From DATMNI01 sp035570275 (GTDB lineage: Bacteria; Acidobacteriota; Terriglobia; Bryobacterales; Bryobacteraceae), in the NCBI GenBank assembly GCA_035570275.1, contig DATMNI010000421.1, forward strand, positions 1 through 15,657: 15,657 nucleotides of DNA, read 5' to 3'. Position 1 is the first letter of the stretch. Each line of letters starts with the position of its first letter. Under the pieces are notes generated by a model. The model had not been told where the DNA came from. It ran no database searches and saw nothing but the letters and a program-made list of their open reading frames with translations. The translations under genes were made by a program, and so were the position numbers. Below, piece after piece: positions 12,918 through 15,657 of this stretch.

Positions 12918-15302
12918 ATGACGCTTCGTGCATTTTTGCCGTTCACTGCGCTGTTTGTTTTCGCCGGCGCCGCCGCGCAGGCTCAGGGTCCGCCTCAAGA
13001 CGCCACTCCGCCCGCTCAGCCGAACACCATTCCGCTGATTAAGACCGAGACCCGGTTGGTCCTGGTAGATACGGTGGTGACCGACAAAAAGGGCCAATAC
13101 GTGGCCAATCTGGACGCCAAGAGCTTCAAGGTCTGGGAAGACAACAAAGAACAGCCAATCAAGACCTTCTCCTTCAGCGCCGACCCGGATTCTCCCGCCA
13201 ATAACCAGAAACGCTACCTGGTACTGTTCTTCGACAACTCCACCATGGACTTCGGCGAGCAGGCGCAAGCCCGCAAGGCGGCGGGGCAATTCATCGACGC
13301 CAACACCGGCCCCAACCGTCTGGTGGCGATCGTCAACTTCGGCGGCGCCCTGCAAATCACGCAGAACTTTACGGCCGATGCCGAGAGGCTGAAACAGGTG
13401 GTGAGCGGCATCAAGACATCTTCCGTCTCGCCCAATGGAGACCCGGGATCGCCGCGCCTGGGTGGGGGCATGAATGCCTATGGCGCCCGCAGTGTAGTGA
13501 TGGCATTGCGTGAGTTGGCCAAGAATCTGGCGGACATTCCGGGCCGCAAGAGCCTCATCATGTTGACCGGCGGCTTTCGGTTGAGCGATGAGATCCGGTC
13601 CGAAGTCACGGCCGCCATCGATATGTGTAACCGGTCGAACGTCGCGGTCTACCCGATTGATGTCCGCGGGTTGACCACCATGCCTTTTGCCAGCCAGCCC
13701 CGGGCTGCATTGCGGGTTCCATCCGGGGGACGGGCGCTGCGGCCCACGTTCGGGTTCCTCCGATTCGATCCGATTGGCAGTTCGCGTCTGGCCCCAACGG
13801 CCATGCTGGCGTCGTTTGTGTCCACAGCCGCCGACGTGTCCACATCCATGGAGTACGAGGAGCAGGTTCGCGGCGGAGGCGGCGCCGGCGGAACTGGAAC
13901 TGGCGGGACCGGTGGAACGGGCGGCGGCGCTGCCGGTGGCGGCCGGGCCGGCGGTGGCACTGGTGGCGGGGTGCCGGCGAATCCGAGTTCGGGACGCCCT
14001 ACCGCTCCGACCGCTCCCACGCCTGGAGGTACGAGGGGTACTCCATCGTCCAACAATCCCGGCAACCGGGGAAACGGCAACAACAACGGCGGCGGCGGCA
14101 ACATCAACAACCCCATGCAAAACCCGATGGGCCGGAACGGGTTCAACCTGCCGCGCACCATCGTGCCGGCGTTTCCGCCGAGCGCGCTGGACAACCAGCA
14201 GGTGCTCTACATGCTGGCCGAGGGCACCGGCGGCTTCGTCATCGTCAACACCAACGACCTGCTGGGCGGGTTGGAGAAAATCGGTAAGGAGCAGAACCAG
14301 TATTACGTTCTGGGCTACACGCCTCCCGAATCCGCGGAAGGCACCTGCCACACCCTGAAGGTGAAGGTGGATCATGGCAATAACGTGCGGGCGCGCACCG
14401 GTTACTGCAATGTGAAATCGGTGGATGTGCTGGCCGGGAAGCCGGTCGAAAAGCAACTGGAGACGCGCGTGGTTGGGACGGCGCCCGGATCGATTGCGGC
14501 CTCCATGCAGGCCCCGTACTTCTACACGTCGCCCGGTACGGCGCGGGTCGATGTGGCCATTGAGATTCCGTCCGCTTCCCTCAAGTTCGAGAAGGTGAAA
14601 GGCAAGTTCCACGCGGCCATGGACGTCCTGGGGATCGCCTACCGGCCCAACGGCGACGTGGCCGCGCGGTTCAGCGATACCGTGAAGTTCGATCTCGACG
14701 ACAAAAAGCAGGTGGAGCAGTTTGCCGAGAAGCCGCTGCACTACGAAAACCAATTTGACGTGGCATCGGGCCAGTACACGCTCAAAGTAGCGTTCACCGC
14801 CGGTGAGGGCTTCGGCAAACTGGAAGCGCCGCTGTCCATCGATCCCAATGACGGCAAGAAATTCGCCATCAGCGATCTGGCGCTGGCCCGCGAGATCCAC
14901 AAGGTCTCCGACCTGGATACCAACATGGATTCGGCGCTGCTTGAGGGCCGCGCGCCGCTGGTAGCCGGCCCCTTCCAGTTCACACCCACGGGCGCGTATC
15001 AGTTTAAGACCAGCGAATCGCCGACCATCTATTTCGAAGTGTATGAGCCGGCGATGACCGAAGAGAAACCGCCCCAGGTTGGCGTTCAGATGGTGATTAC
15101 CGAGCGCACCAGCGGCAAGCAGGAAGCCGATTCGGGAATGGTTAATATTCAGAGCTACGTCAAGACCGGCAATCCCGTGATCGCCGCCGGGCTCAAACTG
15201 CCGGTGAATACGCTCAAGCCGGGCTCCTACACGGTCGGCATCAAGGCGATGAATTCCACTGGAAACGAAGCCAAACGGTCGGCCAACTTCGAAGTGCAAT
15301 AG
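12918..15302 (+). CDS. Secreted vWA-domain protein with Gly/Asn-rich insertion (VWFA-related Acidobacterial domain type)
   Basis: Encodes 794 aa. ATG 12918 has the ribosome binding site GGAGG (12907-12911) and begins a clear signal peptide (MTLRAFLPFTALFVFAGAAA, cleavage near AQAQ, 21-24). Residues 45-85 (LVLVDTVVTDKKGQYVANLD and onward) are the family's N-terminal beta module. The vWA domain begins at about 98 (RYLVLFFDNSTMDFG); Asp106 and Ser108 fit the first two positions of the DxSxS metal site. After YPIDVRGL (245-252) the domain is interrupted by about 170 residues, including a Gly/Thr/Asn/Pro-rich run (318-408). It resumes with LYMLAEGTGGFVIVNTNDLL and QYYVLGYTPP. The C-terminal 320 residues look like beta domains. 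A paralogue of the preceding gene and probably co-transcribed with it. Function unknown; likely periplasmic or surface protein-protein contact. Confidence 0.88.
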   Translation: MTLRAFLPFTALFVFAGAAAQAQGPPQDATPPAQPNTIPLIKTETRLVLVDTVVTDKKGQYVANLDAKSFKVWEDNKEQPIKTFSFSADPDSPANNQKRYLVLFFDNSTMDFGEQAQARKAAGQFIDANTGPNRLVAIVNFGGALQITQNFTADAERLKQVVSGIKTSSVSPNGDPGSPRLGGGMNAYGARSVVMALRELAKNLADIPGRKSLIMLTGGFRLSDEIRSEVTAAIDMCNRSNVAVYPIDVRGLTTMPFASQPRAALRVPSGGRALRPTFGFLRFDPIGSSRLAPTAMLASFVSTAADVSTSMEYEEQVRGGGGAGGTGTGGTGGTGGGAAGGGRAGGGTGGGVPANPSSGRPTAPTAPTPGGTRGTPSSNNPGNRGNGNNNGGGGNINNPMQNPMGRNGFNLPRTIVPAFPPSALDNQQVLYMLAEGTGGFVIVNTNDLLGGLEKIGKEQNQYYVLGYTPPESAEGTCHTLKVKVDHGNNVRARTGYCNVKSVDVLAGKPVEKQLETRVVGTAPGSIAASMQAPYFYTSPGTARVDVAIEIPSASLKFEKVKGKFHAAMDVLGIAYRPNGDVAARFSDTVKFDLDDKKQVEQFAEKPLHYENQFDVASGQYTLKVAFTAGEGFGKLEAPLSIDPNDGKKFAISDLALAREIHKVSDLDTNMDSALLEGRAPLVAGPFQFTPTGAYQFKTSESPTIYFEVYEPAMTEEKPPQVGVQMVITERTSGKQEADSGMVNIQSYVKTGNPVIAAGLKLPVNTLKPGSYTVGIKAMNSTGNEAKRSANFEVQ

Positions 15303-15315
15303 CGCCGCCAGGTGG

Positions 15316-15343
15316 AACAGGCCATCGTTGTTGGTGGCCTGTT
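15316..15343 (+). terminator. Hairpin after the second vWA gene
   Basis: AACAGGCCA (15316-15324) pairs perfectly with TGGCCTGTT (15335-15343), with a 10-nt loop, 14 nt after the stop codon. No T-run follows, so it may act with Rho or as an mRNA-stabilising end. Confidence 0.5.
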
Positions 15344-15427
15344 GGCCCCTGCATAATCCTACCTAAACTGCGCTCAGCCGACGCTTGTCCCGCTCCTTGG
15401 CGACTTAGTTTCTAGCATAGCCAAATC

Positions 15428-15453
15428 TGAGAATTCATCTCTCAGAATTCTCA
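15428..15453 (-). terminator. A/T-containing inverted repeat at the end of the right-edge gene
   Basis: TGAGAATTC and GAATTCTCA form 9-bp perfect arms (15428-15436 and 15445-15453) around an 8-nt loop. On the minus strand the first three bases of the stem are the stop codon of the partial gene. It may be a terminator or the end of a mobile unit. Confidence 0.4.
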
Positions 15454-15657
15454 CGCAGCGAGCAGATCGATAACCTGCTGAATTGCACGATCAGCCTTGT
15501 AGTAAGCCGTTTCGACCTTGCTGGCGGGCTTGAGGGCTTCGTCAGGCCGGTGATGAAATAGCGAGTTGGCCAGTGGCCCGCAGACACGCTTGTGGAACAG
15601 GATAAACATGAGGGCTGCTTGGATGCCCTTATCGGTGAGACGGTAGCGGTAGCCTCG
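15451..15657 (-). CDS. C-terminal 68 aa of an unidentified protein (runs out of the window)
   Basis: The minus-strand frame is open from the right edge to the TGA at 15451-15453. It reads RGYRYRLTDKGIQAALMFIL, then FHKRVCGPLANSLFHHRPDE, ending in AIQQVIDLLAA. The YRLTDKG segment resembles the wing and last helix of a winged-helix domain, followed by two more helices. The start and any catalytic part lie outside the window, so the function cannot be named; I have an impression of similar C-termini on repeated, possibly mobile-element-linked proteins, but cannot support it here. Composition is clearly protein-like and no in-frame stop interrupts it. Confidence 0.65.
   Translation of the reverse strand, partial: RGYRYRLTDKGIQAALMFILFHKRVCGPLANSLFHHRPDEALKPASKVETAYYKADRAIQQVIDLLAA

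Noticed and set aside
11344..12933. Long open frame antisense to the first vWA gene
   Set aside because: Same reason: codon bias shadow, no recognisable domain, no ribosome binding site.
12885..15299. Long open frame antisense to the second vWA gene (about 800 codons)
   Set aside because: It mirrors the real gene in GC-rich DNA. The plus strand has a signal peptide, ribosome binding site and family motifs, while the antisense product is His/Gly/Arg-rich with none.

Overview
The window looks like GC-rich chromosomal DNA from an Acidobacteriota member, probably close to Bryobacterales/Solibacter. The reasons are a pair of secreted vWA proteins of the 'VWFA-related Acidobacterial domain' type, a SusC/CarO-like TonB-dependent receptor, and many short tandem repeats between genes. 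The lineage is inferred from these families; no rRNA or other marker is present.

Left region (1-3730): the 3' part of a TonB-dependent receptor enters from the left edge. It is followed by a brnT-brnA toxin-antitoxin operon (minus strand, with a recognisable promoter and a perfect 19-bp palindrome), then two decayed pieces of TonB receptor genes, then a hicA-hicB toxin-antitoxin pair (minus). In both modules the antitoxin is intact and the toxin carries a single-base frameshift. The brnTA module lies between two direct copies (about 145 bp, roughly 92% identical by eye) of the receptor 3' end.

Centre (3900-6886, minus): a tight housekeeping operon. It encodes a fused homocysteine S-methyltransferase/methylenetetrahydrofolate reductase (methionine and one-carbon metabolism), a TsaC/YrdC-type threonylcarbamoyl-AMP synthase (tRNA t6A modification) and a CrcB/Fluc fluoride channel. 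The last two overlap by 4 bp. The fused enzyme ends in an odd tail of six tetrapeptide repeats encoded by a 12-nt minisatellite.

Middle-right (7000-10970): small genes separated by long, repeat-bearing spacers. Most are hypothetical: 106, about 79, 101, 75 and 63 aa on the plus strand. One is recognisable, an RRM RNA-binding protein on the minus strand. A probable frameshifted small gene lies at 7507-7844. Three unrelated tandem-repeat blocks (16-nt, 19/20-nt and 7-nt units) sit in the spacers.

Right region (10925-15302, plus): a promoter drives two tandem secreted vWA-domain proteins, separated by two abutting hairpins with identical GTT loops. The second has a Gly/Asn/Pro-rich insertion inside its vWA domain. 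At the right edge, the C-terminal end of another protein is read on the minus strand and runs out of the window. No tRNA, rRNA, CRISPR array, intact insertion sequence or prophage gene was seen.
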